A stretch of 64,000 nucleotides of DNA from Paraburkholderia sp. PGU19 (GTDB lineage Bacteria; Pseudomonadota; Gammaproteobacteria; Burkholderiales; Burkholderiaceae). A program made the translations under genes and the position numbers. Shown in pieces: positions 23,957 through 33,468 of the stretch. Below the pieces are notes generated by a model. That model saw only the letters and a list, made by a program, of their open reading frames with translations, ran no database searches and was not told the origin of the DNA. The DNA lies in NCBI RefSeq assembly GCF_013426915.1, contig NZ_AP023180.1:1984001-2048000 (forward strand). Direction: 5' to 3'. The first letter of the stretch is position 1. Each line of letters starts with the position of its first letter.

Positions 23957-26694
23957 GCGGCGGCCTCATCGTGAAGCCTCGCTTCTTCGAAATCCACGAT
24001 CACGCCTTCCGTCTCGCTCACCGACAACCGTATCGTGGCCGGCAACTTGCCTTTCGCCGAGCGCACCAGCAACTCACGCGACAGCACGGGCAGGATCTGT
24101 TGATCGAGCAAGCTGTCGATATTCCGTGCGCCCGAATCCGGCGTCTGACAGGCAAGGACAATTTCATCGATTAGCGTGTCGTCGCAGATCAGCGCGACTT
24201 CGAAACGCTTTGCGATCCGGTGCGCGACCTTATCGAGCTTCATGCGCACGATAGTCCCAAGCGCCGCAGCCGCAAGCGGCCGATAGATCACCGATTGAAA
24301 CCGCGCGAGCAGGGCCGGTTGGAAGTGCTCGACGAGCACGGGACGAACACGCTCCATCAGCAGCGCGTCACTGACAGGCACATGGTCGGGAGCGTTCTGC
24401 GCAACGTCGCTCGCGGCTTCATTTGCGGTGTCGAATGCGGTCACGATTTGCTCGCTGGCCAGATTCGACGTCATCAGAATCACCGTGTTGCGGAAGTCGA
24501 TGATGCGCCCCTCGCCGTCGCGCATGAAGCCACGGTCGAACACCTGATAGAACAGGTTCAACACATCCCGATGCGCCTTCTCGACCTCATCCAGCAAGAT
24601 CACGCTATACGGCCGCTGACGCACCGCTTCTGTCAGCACCCCGCCCTGGCCGTAGCCGACATAGCCAGGCGGCGAGCCTTTGAGTTGCGATACGGTGTGC
24701 GCTTCCTGGTGCTCGGAAAGATTGATCGTGATGAGCGCACGTTCGCCGCCGAACATCAGATCGGCCAGCGCGCGCGCCGTCTCCGTCTTGCCGACGCCCG
24801 ACGGCCCCACCAGCAGGAATACGCCAAGCGGCGCCTCTTCGGACTTGAGTCCTGCTTTCGCCGTGCGCAGGCTCTTGCCAAGCGCGGCGAGCGCGTCGTC
24901 CTGACCGACGACGACGCGCGCGAGCCGCGTTTCGAGTTCCACGAGCGTCGCGAGTTCGTCTTCAAGCAGACTGCCGGCGGGCACGCCTGTCCAGTCGGCG
25001 ATCACGGACGCGATCGCGGCTTCGTCGACTTCCGCGTGAACAAGCGGCTCGGCGCCGCGCTGCGTCAGCGCCGCATGGGCCTCTCGGATGGACTGCTGCA
25101 GCGTGCCGCGCACTGTTTCGTCAGCTGTTGCCCGCCATTGCTCGCGCAATCCGACGACCCGCGCCGCCGCTTCCTTTTGCGCGGCAAAAGCGGATTCCAG
25201 TTCGTGCAACCCGGCGCGTAGTTCATCAAGCCGAGCGTCGATGGCATTCACGCGGTCGCGAACGTCCGCGGATGCCGCCGCCTGATCCTCGATCAATGCA
25301 TGGCGCTCGACTTCGAGCGACGCTTTCTCTGCTTCGCGCGTGGAAATGGCCAAAGGCGTCGCCTCGCAGCTCATGCGCACGCGGGCGGCGGCCGTATCAA
25401 GAAGATCGACGGCCTTGTCCGGCAACTGGCGCCCCGTCAGATATCGACGCGACAGCTTCACGGCGGACGCCACGGCCGCGTCGGTGATATGCACGCGATG
25501 ATGTTGCGCGTAACGCGCTTTCAACCCACGCAACATCAGGCACGCATTGTCGTCGTCGGGCTCATCGACCTTGACCATCTGAAAACGCCGCTCCAGTGCC
25601 GCATCGCGCTCGAAATACTGCTTGTACTCCGACCATGTGGTCGCAGCAATCGTGCGCAACTCGCCGCGCGCGAGTGCCGGCTTGAGCAGGTTCGCAGCGT
25701 CGGCGCCGCCTGCGGAATTGCCCGCTCCGATCAGCGTGTGGGCTTCGTCGATGAACAGCAGAACGGGCACAGGCGATTGCTGCACGGCCTCGATGACGTT
25801 TTTCAGGCGCTGCTCGAATTCGCCCTTCACACCCGCGCCCGCCTGCAGCAGACCCAGGTCGAGCGTCAGCACGCTGACGTCGCGAATTGCCAGAGGGACA
25901 TCGCCTTGCGCGATTTTCAACGACAGACCTTCCACCAGCGCCGTCTTGCCGACACCGGGGTCACCCACCAGAATCGGATTGTTCTTGCGCCGCCGCGCAA
26001 GAATGTCGACCATCTGGCGAATCTCCACGTCGCGGCCGAACACCGGGTCGATACGCCCTTCGCGCGCCTTCTGCGTGATATCGATGGTGAAGCGCGAAAG
26101 CGCGTCGTTCGAGTGCTGGCGACCCGATGCGTGAGCGCTTCCGTCTCTGGGCACCGTGTCCGGCGTCACTTCGGCGTGTGATTGCGCAGCCGCGTTCGCG
26201 TCGGCGCGCGGCGCTTCGATAGAAATCCGGTCGAGTTCCGGCATCACCCGCTCGATCTGCGCAGGCGATACCGACAGCAATGCCCACGCATCCGGCGCGC
26301 GAAGCAACGACGGCGTATCGGCTAATGCAGCCAGTAGATGCGCCGAGCGAATGACGGTACTGCCCGTTCCAGACGAGTCCAGCGAAGCGCGCATCCACGC
26401 CGCTTCGAGCAACTGTCCGAGGCGGTTCGACAACCCAGGCTTGCCGCGCAGCTCATGCGGCAGCCGGTCGATCGCACTCAGCAAGCCGTTCCAGATTGCG
26501 TCGGCGTCCAGTTCATAGCGCCGCATGAGCGCCACGAGGTCACCGTCTCCGAGTTCAAGCAGCTTGATGAGCCAATGCTCGACCTCGATGTCGCGATGGG
26601 CGCGGGTTTCGCACAGGCTCGCCGCGTCGGCGAGGGCTTGTGCGCAATGCTCGTTCAGGCGGCGCAGGAACAGGGAGAAATCTCTGGCGATCAT
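23953..26694 (-). CDS. clpV: Type VI secretion ATPase TssH (ClpV)
   Basis: The start at 26694 (MIARDFSLFLRRLNEHCAQA) gives 913 residues; longer frames add unrelated residues. The N-domain covers about 1-150. AAA module 1 has GDPGVGKTALVEG and LLFIDEAHTLIGAG; module 2 has GPSGVGKTETARAL and ILLDEVEKAH, plus the C-terminal D2-small domain. ClpV disassembles contracted TssBC sheaths. No clear ribosome-binding site is seen at this start. The protein appears intact even though its usual substrate genes are missing from the window. Confidence 0.93.
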   Translation of the reverse strand: MIARDFSLFLRRLNEHCAQALADAASLCETRAHRDIEVEHWLIKLLELGDGDLVALMRRYELDADAIWNGLLSAIDRLPHELRGKPGLSNRLGQLLEAAWMRASLDSSGTGSTVIRSAHLLAALADTPSLLRAPDAWALLSVSPAQIERVMPELDRISIEAPRADANAAAQSHAEVTPDTVPRDGSAHASGRQHSNDALSRFTIDITQKAREGRIDPVFGRDVEIRQMVDILARRRKNNPILVGDPGVGKTALVEGLSLKIAQGDVPLAIRDVSVLTLDLGLLQAGAGVKGEFEQRLKNVIEAVQQSPVPVLLFIDEAHTLIGAGNSAGGADAANLLKPALARGELRTIAATTWSEYKQYFERDAALERRFQMVKVDEPDDDNACLMLRGLKARYAQHHRVHITDAAVASAVKLSRRYLTGRQLPDKAVDLLDTAAARVRMSCEATPLAISTREAEKASLEVERHALIEDQAAASADVRDRVNAIDARLDELRAGLHELESAFAAQKEAAARVVGLREQWRATADETVRGTLQQSIREAHAALTQRGAEPLVHAEVDEAAIASVIADWTGVPAGSLLEDELATLVELETRLARVVVGQDDALAALGKSLRTAKAGLKSEEAPLGVFLLVGPSGVGKTETARALADLMFGGERALITINLSEHQEAHTVSQLKGSPPGYVGYGQGGVLTEAVRQRPYSVILLDEVEKAHRDVLNLFYQVFDRGFMRDGEGRIIDFRNTVILMTSNLASEQIVTAFDTANEAASDVAQNAPDHVPVSDALLMERVRPVLVEHFQPALLARFQSVIYRPLAAAALGTIVRMKLDKVAHRIAKRFEVALICDDTLIDEIVLACQTPDSGARNIDSLLDQQILPVLSRELLVRSAKGKLPATIRLSVSETEGVIVDFEEARLHDEAAA

Positions 26695-26796
26695 GGCGGA
26701 AGAAAGACGGGGCACAAGCCGGTCCGCGCAAGCGGACCGGAGACGATGACGATCCCTCAAGGCGTGTTGCCAGACAGGACCGTCACGCTTGAACGC

Positions 26797-27282
26797 TTAC
26801 GAACGCTCGTTCCACGTATCGCCGTGGATGATGTTGCCATCCTTGTACGACCACGTGATCTTTTCGTAGCGCAGTTCGATTTCTTCGAGATGGTTGTGCT
26901 TCTCGAATTCGGGGATCTTGATGTCGAGCATCTTCGGACGCACGGCCACGACCTTCACATTGTCGAGCTTGGTGTTGAAGTATTCCTTTTCCTTGCCGGC
27001 GTCGTCGATCTTGTACCACTTGATTTCGACCGACCTCAGCGTCTGGCCGCTCGTCACGGCCTTGTACAGATACGGCGTCGACGCGTCGGTTTCCTTCGTG
27101 AACGTGATCGGCGCGTGCACGCGTGTGCCCGTCAGCTTGCCGGTATTGCCGTCGGTCGGAATGTGGATGCCGTGATCGAACCGAACCACTTCCACGCTGC
27201 CTTCGCGATCGTGAACGGTGACCGAGCCCTTGATGTCGGCGCCGCCATCATCCTTGAGCCACATATATGCGGGAATTGCCAT
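26797..27282 (-). CDS. hcp: Type VI secretion tube protein Hcp (TssD)
   Basis: A 161-residue Hcp1-family protein starting MAIPAYMWLKDDGGADIKGS, with HIPTDGNTGKLTGTRVHAPI, KEKEYFNTKLDNVKVV and the C-terminal EEIELRYEKITWSYKDGNII strand pair. AAGGAG lies 8 bases before the ATG. Hcp hexamers stack to form the inner tube. It follows the OmpA-like gene by 12 bp. Confidence 0.95.
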   Translation of the reverse strand: MAIPAYMWLKDDGGADIKGSVTVHDREGSVEVVRFDHGIHIPTDGNTGKLTGTRVHAPITFTKETDASTPYLYKAVTSGQTLRSVEIKWYKIDDAGKEKEYFNTKLDNVKVVAVRPKMLDIKIPEFEKHNHLEEIELRYEKITWSYKDGNIIHGDTWNERS

Positions 27283-27294
27283 TTCTTCTTCTCC

Positions 27295-28941
27295 TTATGA
27301 GCAGGCCGGATGGCCATGTGTAAAACCGTCGCCGCGATCGACACGGCAGTCGGGTACTAGCGTGATCTCGACGCGCCTGTTCGCCGCTCGTCCTGCCTCA
27401 CCGTCATTCGGCGCTTTGGGACGCGTGTCGCCGTAACCCTGTATCGCGAAGCGCGTGACCGACAGGCCGGACGCATCCGCTAGCCAGTCGCGGACGGCGG
27501 CGGCCCGGGCCTCGGACAACGCCAGGTTGCTGCCCGTGCTACCAACGGAATCCGTATGGCCGGCAATCAACACCCGCTTGTCCGGGTGCGCCTTGATCAT
27601 TTCGAGCGCGCCGATCAACGCGCGGTTTGAACCGGACTTGAGCTTCGAACTGCCGCTGTCGAAGAGCGACATGCTGTCGAGTTCGATCGTCGACGGCGCG
27701 GGGGCGGGCGGCTGATAACCGGCAATCAGTCGATTGACGACGGGCAGCAACGGCGCGCCGCGATACAACCCGAGACCGAGCCGCGGCGGCACGCCTGCGC
27801 TCGCGTATTGCTCCAACTGGTCGCGATCGCGCTTGAGCGCCGTGAGCGCGTCCACGCGCGCGGCATCCTGTGCCGGCGGGATGGCCTCGTAGCGCGCCAT
27901 ATGAGCTAGCACGCCGGAAACGAGCGCGCGGTTCTGCCACGCGGAAGCCACCGCTGCCGCGCAAAACCATACGGAAAGCCACGCGAACGCATGAGCGAGC
28001 GCGATGGGCAAAGCCCGACGAACCGGCTGTGGCGCAATGCCACGAATCAGTGGTATCGGCAATGGATAACGCTGCGTGATGCCTGCGGCGGCGGGCAGAT
28101 CGAGCGCCGTTGTTGCGGCGACGAACTGTCCATACAGCGAATCGGGAAGCATCGGGCCAGCCACGACCGTCACGCCAAAAGCGTTCAGCGTCAACGCCTG
28201 CATGCCACGCTGCGTATCCAGCAACGGTGGCAAAACGGCTTCAAAAGCACAACGTGCGAATGCGTCCAGTTGTGTCGCAATGAACGCTCGCGGCTGGCGG
28301 TCCTCCGGCATCGCCCTTTCGGCGAAGGCGCCAAGCGACGCCGAAAGCTGCTTCGCCGTCGCGGGCAAGTCCAACGGAGCCGGAGCGGAAACGCCGAACC
28401 AGGGGCAATCGAGCGGCCTGTCCCGGGTTTCTGTCGCGTACAACGCGATGCATACCGGCAACCTGTATCCCACCGCGCGACTCGCTTCGTTGATCGCGAC
28501 TCGCCAGCGCTTGAGCGTCGCCTGCAAGGCGACGGCGCTCGCCGGGTCGTCGGACGTCATCAGCCACGCGACGGCGTCGGGACCCTGGCCGCCACGCCAA
28601 CGCTTCAGTGCATCCGCGAGGTGCATCAGCTTCGACGGATCATCATGACGCACCCATATCGCTGTATCCGTGACGATGACGGCGTTTTTGTCGAAGACAC
28701 GCGAGAGCACGCTGCCCGGTTCGCCAACCGTCAGCACGAGTGGCGTATTGCGTTTGATGTCTGCGGGCAACGATGCGAGCGCTGCATCGATGGAACGCAG
28801 TACGTGCTGCGTCGATGCGCGCCGTGCCCGCATGCGGCGGGTTGCGGTCGCGATGCAAACCAATGCCGCCAGCAATACGAGCGCGGCGCACGACCCGTTC
28901 CAGTCGCGCGTCAACGGTGAGAACAACGCCAGCCACGTCAA
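27295..28941 (-). CDS. OmpA-domain protein with TssM-like N-terminal region (5' end probably lost)
   Basis: The 548-residue frame begins only with TTG, has no ribosome-binding site, and the open frame upstream to 29037 contains no ATG or GTG. The first translated residues are in the middle of a hydrophobic helix. A long region with weak likeness to TssM/IcmF follows (LVLTVGEPGSVLSRVF stands where a Walker A would be but lacks GKT). A second membrane segment comes near 325-345, then an OmpA peptidoglycan-binding domain (AGHTDSVGSTGSNLALSEAR). The gene is probably truncated by the rearrangement next to it. Confidence 0.7.
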   Translation of the reverse strand: MTWLALFSPLTRDWNGSCAALVLLAALVCIATATRRMRARRASTQHVLRSIDAALASLPADIKRNTPLVLTVGEPGSVLSRVFDKNAVIVTDTAIWVRHDDPSKLMHLADALKRWRGGQGPDAVAWLMTSDDPASAVALQATLKRWRVAINEASRAVGYRLPVCIALYATETRDRPLDCPWFGVSAPAPLDLPATAKQLSASLGAFAERAMPEDRQPRAFIATQLDAFARCAFEAVLPPLLDTQRGMQALTLNAFGVTVVAGPMLPDSLYGQFVAATTALDLPAAAGITQRYPLPIPLIRGIAPQPVRRALPIALAHAFAWLSVWFCAAAVASAWQNRALVSGVLAHMARYEAIPPAQDAARVDALTALKRDRDQLEQYASAGVPPRLGLGLYRGAPLLPVVNRLIAGYQPPAPAPSTIELDSMSLFDSGSSKLKSGSNRALIGALEMIKAHPDKRVLIAGHTDSVGSTGSNLALSEARAAAVRDWLADASGLSVTRFAIQGYGDTRPKAPNDGEAGRAANRRVEITLVPDCRVDRGDGFTHGHPACS

Positions 28942-28975
28942 CGCGAGCAGCGCAATCCAGACGAAGGTGGACCGC

Positions 28976-29386
28976 CAGGGATATCCGCCGACGGGCGACC
29001 GCTTCCAGTGGCGCGTGCTGTCGCATCTCGCACCGAACTACCTGTCGCTGCTGAATGCTGAAATCCTGCGCGGCAGTCTCGCGCTCTACGACTGGACGGA
29101 CGGCGAGTTGAACCGTCGGCGCATCGACGCCATCACCGATGTCCAGCATCGGCTCGTGCAGAAACTGATGCGCGGCGGTGTGCAACGCGGTGTCGAGATT
29201 GTCGTGACGATCGACAGCGGCCGTTTTGCGGGCGACGGCGATCTCGAACTGTTCGGCGGCATGTTGAACCGGTTCCTCGGGCTGTACGCGTCGCTCAATC
29301 TTTATACGAAGCTCGTGATCGTCTCGCAACCCACAGGCCGTCGTATCGAATGGCCCGACACCAAGAGTGAAGGAGCACCGTTTTGA
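28976..29386 (+). pseudogene. tssF: 5'-truncated tssF (baseplate protein, C-terminal fragment)
   Basis: About 130 codons match the C-terminal end of TssF: TGDRFQWRVLSHLAPNYLSL, LYDWTDGELNRRRIDAITDV and GELEFGG-like GDLELFGGMLNRFLGLYASL. TssF is normally about 580-620 residues, so roughly four fifths are absent. To the left of about 28980 the frame runs antisense through the OmpA-like gene and has no TssF likeness. Its stop overlaps the tssG start. It is unlikely to give a working baseplate subunit. Confidence 0.8.
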
Positions 29387-30459
29387 ACGGCCTGAATTCC
29401 ATGCGTTCGCGATCCGTCCATCACGAGGCAAACGACGCCACCAAGGCCGACCATCCGTTGCTGCCCGCGCTGCTCGATCACGCGATGCAGATGAATTTCT
29501 TCCGCTTCTGCCAGCTCATCGAACTGGCCGCGCCGGATCGCGCGCCCATCGGCACAACGGATTCGCCAACCGACGAACCGGTCCGCTTTCGTTCGCGCGC
29601 ACGTCTGGGGTTTCCGCGTCGTGAGATCGATGCGATCGAAAGCGATCCCGACGATCCGCTGAAACCGCCGGCTATCGTGACGACCTTTCTTGGTCTCTAT
29701 GGCGTGGATGCGCGCATGCCATCGTACTTCGCCGACGAAGTCGCACAGAGCCGCGAAGGCGCGGAACCGCTCGCCGCGTTTCTCGATCTCTTCCATCACC
29801 GCATCGTCACGCAGTACTACCGCGTATGGCGCAAGTATCGCTATCCGGCGGGTTTCAAAAACGACGGCACCGACGAGGTTTCGCGCTATCTGCTCAGCTA
29901 TGCCGGACTCGGCATCGGCACACCTGACGTGGCGCGCGAAGTCGGCACCAGAAAGCTGCTGTCGATGCTCGGTCTCGCAGGTCAAAAGACGCGCACGGCC
30001 GAAGGGCTTGCGGGCGTTCTCCGGCACGCCGTGCCCGATACGGATGTCGACGTCGACGAATTTCATCCCGTCTGGATCAACGCGGACGGCGATCAAGGTG
30101 CGGCGCTCGGCGAATCCTGCCTGCTCGGCCGCGGCTTCTACGACAGGAGCAACAGCGTGCGCATCGTGCTCACGCCGAACACGCGCGAAGCCGTGCTTGC
30201 GCTGCTGCCCGGTCACACCGCGCATCGCGAGGTGATGACGCTGCTGCGCTTTTACCTTGGCTACGAAGCACAAGCGAACCTGGAAATGCAGGTCGCGCCC
30301 GACCTGATGCCGCCACAGAAGCTTAACGCGGAAGAAGTGCGGCTCGGCTTCACGACAAGGCTGGCCGGCGCAGGCATGTCAAGCCGCAATAGCGCGCGAA
30401 CGCGCGTGCAACTGGGCGTATGGACGGGCAGCAGCGGCGATCGCACGCCGATGCATTGA
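29383..30459 (+). CDS. tssG: Type VI secretion baseplate protein TssG
   Basis: A 358-residue TssG (ImpH/VasB) protein: MQMNFFRFCQLIELAAPDRA, VRFRSRARLGFPRREI, FLGLYGVDARMPSYFADEV and FLDLFHHRIVTQYYRVWRKY are typical. The TTG start has AAGGAG 7 bases upstream and overlaps the tssF stop; an in-frame ATG at 29401 is the alternative. TssG forms the wedge with TssF and TssE. It appears intact although its partner is truncated. Confidence 0.9.
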   Translation: MNGLNSMRSRSVHHEANDATKADHPLLPALLDHAMQMNFFRFCQLIELAAPDRAPIGTTDSPTDEPVRFRSRARLGFPRREIDAIESDPDDPLKPPAIVTTFLGLYGVDARMPSYFADEVAQSREGAEPLAAFLDLFHHRIVTQYYRVWRKYRYPAGFKNDGTDEVSRYLLSYAGLGIGTPDVAREVGTRKLLSMLGLAGQKTRTAEGLAGVLRHAVPDTDVDVDEFHPVWINADGDQGAALGESCLLGRGFYDRSNSVRIVLTPNTREAVLALLPGHTAHREVMTLLRFYLGYEAQANLEMQVAPDLMPPQKLNAEEVRLGFTTRLAGAGMSSRNSARTRVQLGVWTGSSGDRTPMH

Positions 30460-30490
30460 TCGACAGAACACCTCAAACGAAGTCGAAAAC

Positions 30491-31153
30491 ATGAACAGGA
30501 AAATAAACGCGCCGGGCATGAGCGCATTGCTGTTGACTGCGCTGACACTGGCAGGATGCGGACTCACTCAGGCAGTGTCCGATAACACGGTGGATGCCGC
30601 GAAATGGGTTTTCACGACTCAGGTCAAGACCATGAGCGTCGATCTCGTCAGCCGCGCTTCACTGAACGAGAACGCCGCCGGGCAATCGCTTTCGACGGTC
30701 GTACGGCTGTACCAGTTGAAGGATGCGCAGAACTTCCAGCAACTTGAGTACGCGCAATTGCAGACCAACGATCTCGACGCGCTGAAGGCCGATCTGCTGG
30801 CAACCCGAGACGTCGTGCTGCGCCCCAACGCCAGCGCGAACATCAACGAGCCGATGAAAGAAGATGCCCAATACGTAGGGGTCGTCGCATTCTTTCGCAA
30901 TCCCGACCGCGACTCGACGTGGAAACTGCTGGTCCCGAAGAAGCAGTGGAAAAAAACCGATCCCGTGAAGATCGTCGTGCGCGGCAACGTGATGGAACTC
31001 GTCGATGCAAAGCCGGAGCCGGTGAAGCACGACGCGCCACAGCAGAGCGCGCCTAATGCCGCCAGCGCACCGGCTGCTGCAACGCCGAAAGCGAAAGCCG
31101 CTGCGTCGATCACAACGGGTTCAATCACGGTGCTTCAGCCTCTCGAAGGCTAA
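30491..31153 (+). CDS. tssJ: Type VI secretion outer-membrane lipoprotein TssJ
   Basis: The 220-residue protein has a lipoprotein signal with lipobox LAGC at about residue 23, then a SciN/TssJ beta-sandwich (SLSTVVRLYQLKDAQNFQQL, DVVLRPNASANINEPMKEDA, QYVGVVAFFRNPD). The C-terminal 45 residues are an alanine/proline-rich extension. TssJ anchors the membrane complex TssLM to the outer membrane; neither partner is here. Confidence 0.88.
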   Translation: MNRKINAPGMSALLLTALTLAGCGLTQAVSDNTVDAAKWVFTTQVKTMSVDLVSRASLNENAAGQSLSTVVRLYQLKDAQNFQQLEYAQLQTNDLDALKADLLATRDVVLRPNASANINEPMKEDAQYVGVVAFFRNPDRDSTWKLLVPKKQWKKTDPVKIVVRGNVMELVDAKPEPVKHDAPQQSAPNAASAPAAATPKAKAAASITTGSITVLQPLEG

Positions 31154-31469
31154 CCGCCCTTTGGCCGTCGACGCACGCGCGCATCGACGGTCGATTTGCC
31201 TTCAATGCGGCATTGCTTATCGGCGAGGCCGCTTCTCACGCTGCCGTTGCGCAGCACCTCTTTCGTCTCACTGCCGCTCAAGCGGCGGTGCGCCATCCCC
31301 AAGCCTGATCTGAACGATCCCCTGTCGGCAATCGACGGGCGCTGCGAAAGCACTCAGCACCTCTCCCTCCGTACAAACCCCCGTCTGAGCGAAAAAATAT
31401 TTTCACAAGATAAATTTCATGTAAATTCACTTTCATTCCAGTCAGACCGACAGATCCGCTCCGACACTC
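31154..31469. other. Intergenic stretch with AT-rich regulatory-looking segment
   Basis: The first part holds a CCGTCGA/TCGACGG hairpin (31165-31190) that may end the T6SS transcript. The segment 31391-31440 is unusually AT-rich and contains a GAAAA-N4-TTTTC dyad (31391-31404) and three TTTCA elements; it may hold the promoter and an RpiR-type site for the gene at 31470. No gene is seen. Confidence 0.4.
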
Positions 31470-32423
31470 ATGTCCCGCCAACGTCAGAACCCACCCACCG
31501 CCGCCGAGCCCGCCATCGCCGCCCGCATCACGGCCGCGATGCCGATCCTCACGCCTGTCCACCGGCGCATGGGCGAGTTCGTGCTGGCCAACCAGTTCCG
31601 CGCCGCGACCATGCGGATCGACGAACTGGCAACGGCCGTCGGCGCGTCCATCGCGACGGCGAACCGCTTTGCGCGCGCGCTCGGCTTCGACGGCTATCCG
31701 GCGTTTCGCGAGGCGCTGGTGCGCGGCTTCGAAGCGACGCTCGCGCCCGTCGAGCGCCTCCGCACCGCGCAGGAATCGCAGACCAACGGCGACGAACTGT
31801 TCAGCGCGTCACTCGAACAGGCCTCGACCAATCTCGGCACGACGCGCAGCACGATCGACGGCACAGCCGCCGAAGCCGCCGTCGACGCGATCATCGCCGC
31901 ACGACGCGTGTTCATCCTCGGCTCCGGCGCGAGCGCGTTTCTTGCGAGCCTGATGGAGCACAACCTTTTGCCGTATCACGACAACGTGCAGTCGCTCGCC
32001 TTGATTGGCGGACCGACGCACGCGGCGCGCCGCCTGTTCAACGCGTGCAAGGGCGATCTGGTGATCGCCATCGCGTTTCCTCGCTATGTCGACGACACGC
32101 TCGAGCTCGCGCGCCGCGCCGCCAGCCTCGGCGCAGACGTGCTCGCGTTGACGGACGGCCCGACGTCGCCGCTCGCCACGCTCGCCACACGCTCGCTCTT
32201 CATCCGCGCCGAACGGCGTCTCGCCGCGACATCGGAAGCGACCGTGCTCGCCGTGATCGAAGCGCTGTGCGACGCCGTCGCGTTCCGCGCGAAGCGCTCC
32301 GCGCAGGCTGCCGCCAACATGACCGAGTTCGTGTTGCCGTGGCTCACCGACACATCCACGCTGTCAGCCCATTCGAAGACCGCCACGCGGCCCACTCCTA
32401 AACAGGCAAAGAACAAGCAATGA
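31470..32423 (+). CDS. MurR/RpiR-family transcriptional regulator
   Basis: The 317-residue protein has an N-terminal HTH_6 domain (about 20-90; GEFVLANQFRAATMRIDELA, SIATANRFARALGFDGYPAF) and a C-terminal SIS domain (about 130-270; RRVFILGSGASAFLASLMEH, DLVIAIAFPRYVDDTLELAR). SIS domains bind phospho-sugars or amino-sugar derivatives, so a muropeptide-related effector is conceivable. Its stop overlaps the isoaspartyl peptidase ATG by 4 bp, so it is the first gene of the peptide unit and its probable regulator. Confidence 0.9.
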   Translation: MSRQRQNPPTAAEPAIAARITAAMPILTPVHRRMGEFVLANQFRAATMRIDELATAVGASIATANRFARALGFDGYPAFREALVRGFEATLAPVERLRTAQESQTNGDELFSASLEQASTNLGTTRSTIDGTAAEAAVDAIIAARRVFILGSGASAFLASLMEHNLLPYHDNVQSLALIGGPTHAARRLFNACKGDLVIAIAFPRYVDDTLELARRAASLGADVLALTDGPTSPLATLATRSLFIRAERRLAATSEATVLAVIEALCDAVAFRAKRSAQAAANMTEFVLPWLTDTSTLSAHSKTATRPTPKQAKNKQ

Positions 32424-33415
32424 CCACCAAGGCAGTAATCGCGATTCATGGCGGCGCGGGCACGATCGTGCGCGCGTCGATGGCCTCCGATGCGGAAGCC
32501 CGCTATCACGCCGAATTGCGCGCCGTGCTCGTCGCCGCGCAACGCGTGCTCGCCGACGGCGGCAGCGCGCTCGACGCCGTCACGCAAGCCGTGCGGCTGC
32601 TCGAAGAGTGTCCGCTATTCAACGCGGGGCACGGTTCGGTTTTTACATCGGCGGGCACGCACGAACTCGATGCGTCGATCATGGACGGCCGCACGCTGGA
32701 AGCAGGCGCGGTGTCGTGCGTGAAGCGAGTTCGCAACCCCATCGTCGCGGCGCGCCACGTGCTCGAGTACAGCGAGCACGTGATGTTCACGGCCGAAGGC
32801 GCCGAAGCGTTCGCACAGGCGCAAGGTCTGGAGTTCGTCGATCCGTCGTACTTCCACACGGATGCACGCTATCGCCAGTGGCAACTCGCGCGCGAGCAGC
32901 AGCGCGCGATGCTCGACCATGACGGCGCAACACTTGCCGCGCAAGAAGCATCGTCCGCAAACAACGAAGCGCTGCCTCACGAACCCATCGACCCGAACAA
33001 AAAGTTCGGCACGGTCGGCGCAGTCGCCGTGGATCTGTACGGCCACGTCGCGGCCGCGACCTCGACGGGCGGCATCACGAACAAGCAGTTGGGCCGTGTC
33101 GGCGATGCGCCGTTGATCGGTGCGGGCTGCTATGCCGACGACGCAACCTGCGCCGTCTCGACCACGGGCTCCGGCGAAATGTTCATGCGCATGGTCGCCG
33201 CCTACGACGTCGCCGCGCAAATGGCCTATCGCGGCGCCTCGCTCGAAGAGGCTGCGAACGACGTCGTGATGAACCGCTTGCCGCGCATCGACGGACGCGG
33301 CGGCCTGATCGCCGTCGACGCGCACGGCAACGTCGTGCTGCCCTTCAACACCGAGGGCATGTATCGCGGTTATGCGCGCGTCGGCGAAGCGCCCGTCACG
33401 GCGATCTATCGCTAG
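32420..33415 (+). CDS. iaaA: Isoaspartyl peptidase / plant-type L-asparaginase
   Basis: A 331-residue Ntn-hydrolase that cleaves itself before the nucleophile T198 ([19 protein letters not shown]). Other marks are AIHGGAGTI at the N-terminus, [20 protein letters not shown] and [20 protein letters not shown]. It removes isoaspartyl residues from dipeptides and also hydrolyses asparagine. It sits directly before the gsi-type importer, as in the E. coli iaaA-gsiABCD unit. Confidence 0.93.
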   Translation: MTTKAVIAIHGGAGTIVRASMASDAEARYHAELRAVLVAAQRVLADGGSALDAVTQAVRLLEECPLFNAGHGSVFTSAGTHELDASIMDGRTLEAGAVSCVKRVRNPIVAARHVLEYSEHVMFTAEGAEAFAQAQGLEFVDPSYFHTDARYRQWQLAREQQRAMLDHDGATLAAQEASSANNEALPHEPIDPNKKFGTVGAVAVDLYGHVAAATSTGGITNKQLGRVGDAPLIGAGCYADDATCAVSTTGSGEMFMRMVAAYDVAAQMAYRGASLEEAANDVVMNRLPRIDGRGGLIAVDAHGNVVLPFNTEGMYRGYARVGEAPVTAIYR

Positions 33416-33468
33416 TCCGCCGCCACGCTTTCGCAAATCCCCTGTTTCAGATGCCGGGAGACATCATC

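Noticed and set aside
27295..28941. OmpA-domain gene as a MotB or Pal homologue
   Set aside because: The long TssM-like N-terminal region and neighbourhood of hcp and clpV fit a T6SS component better; no stator motif is present.
28670..28975. N-terminal extension of the tssF fragment as a fusion protein
   Set aside because: These codons are antisense to the OmpA-like gene and show no resemblance to TssF or any other domain.
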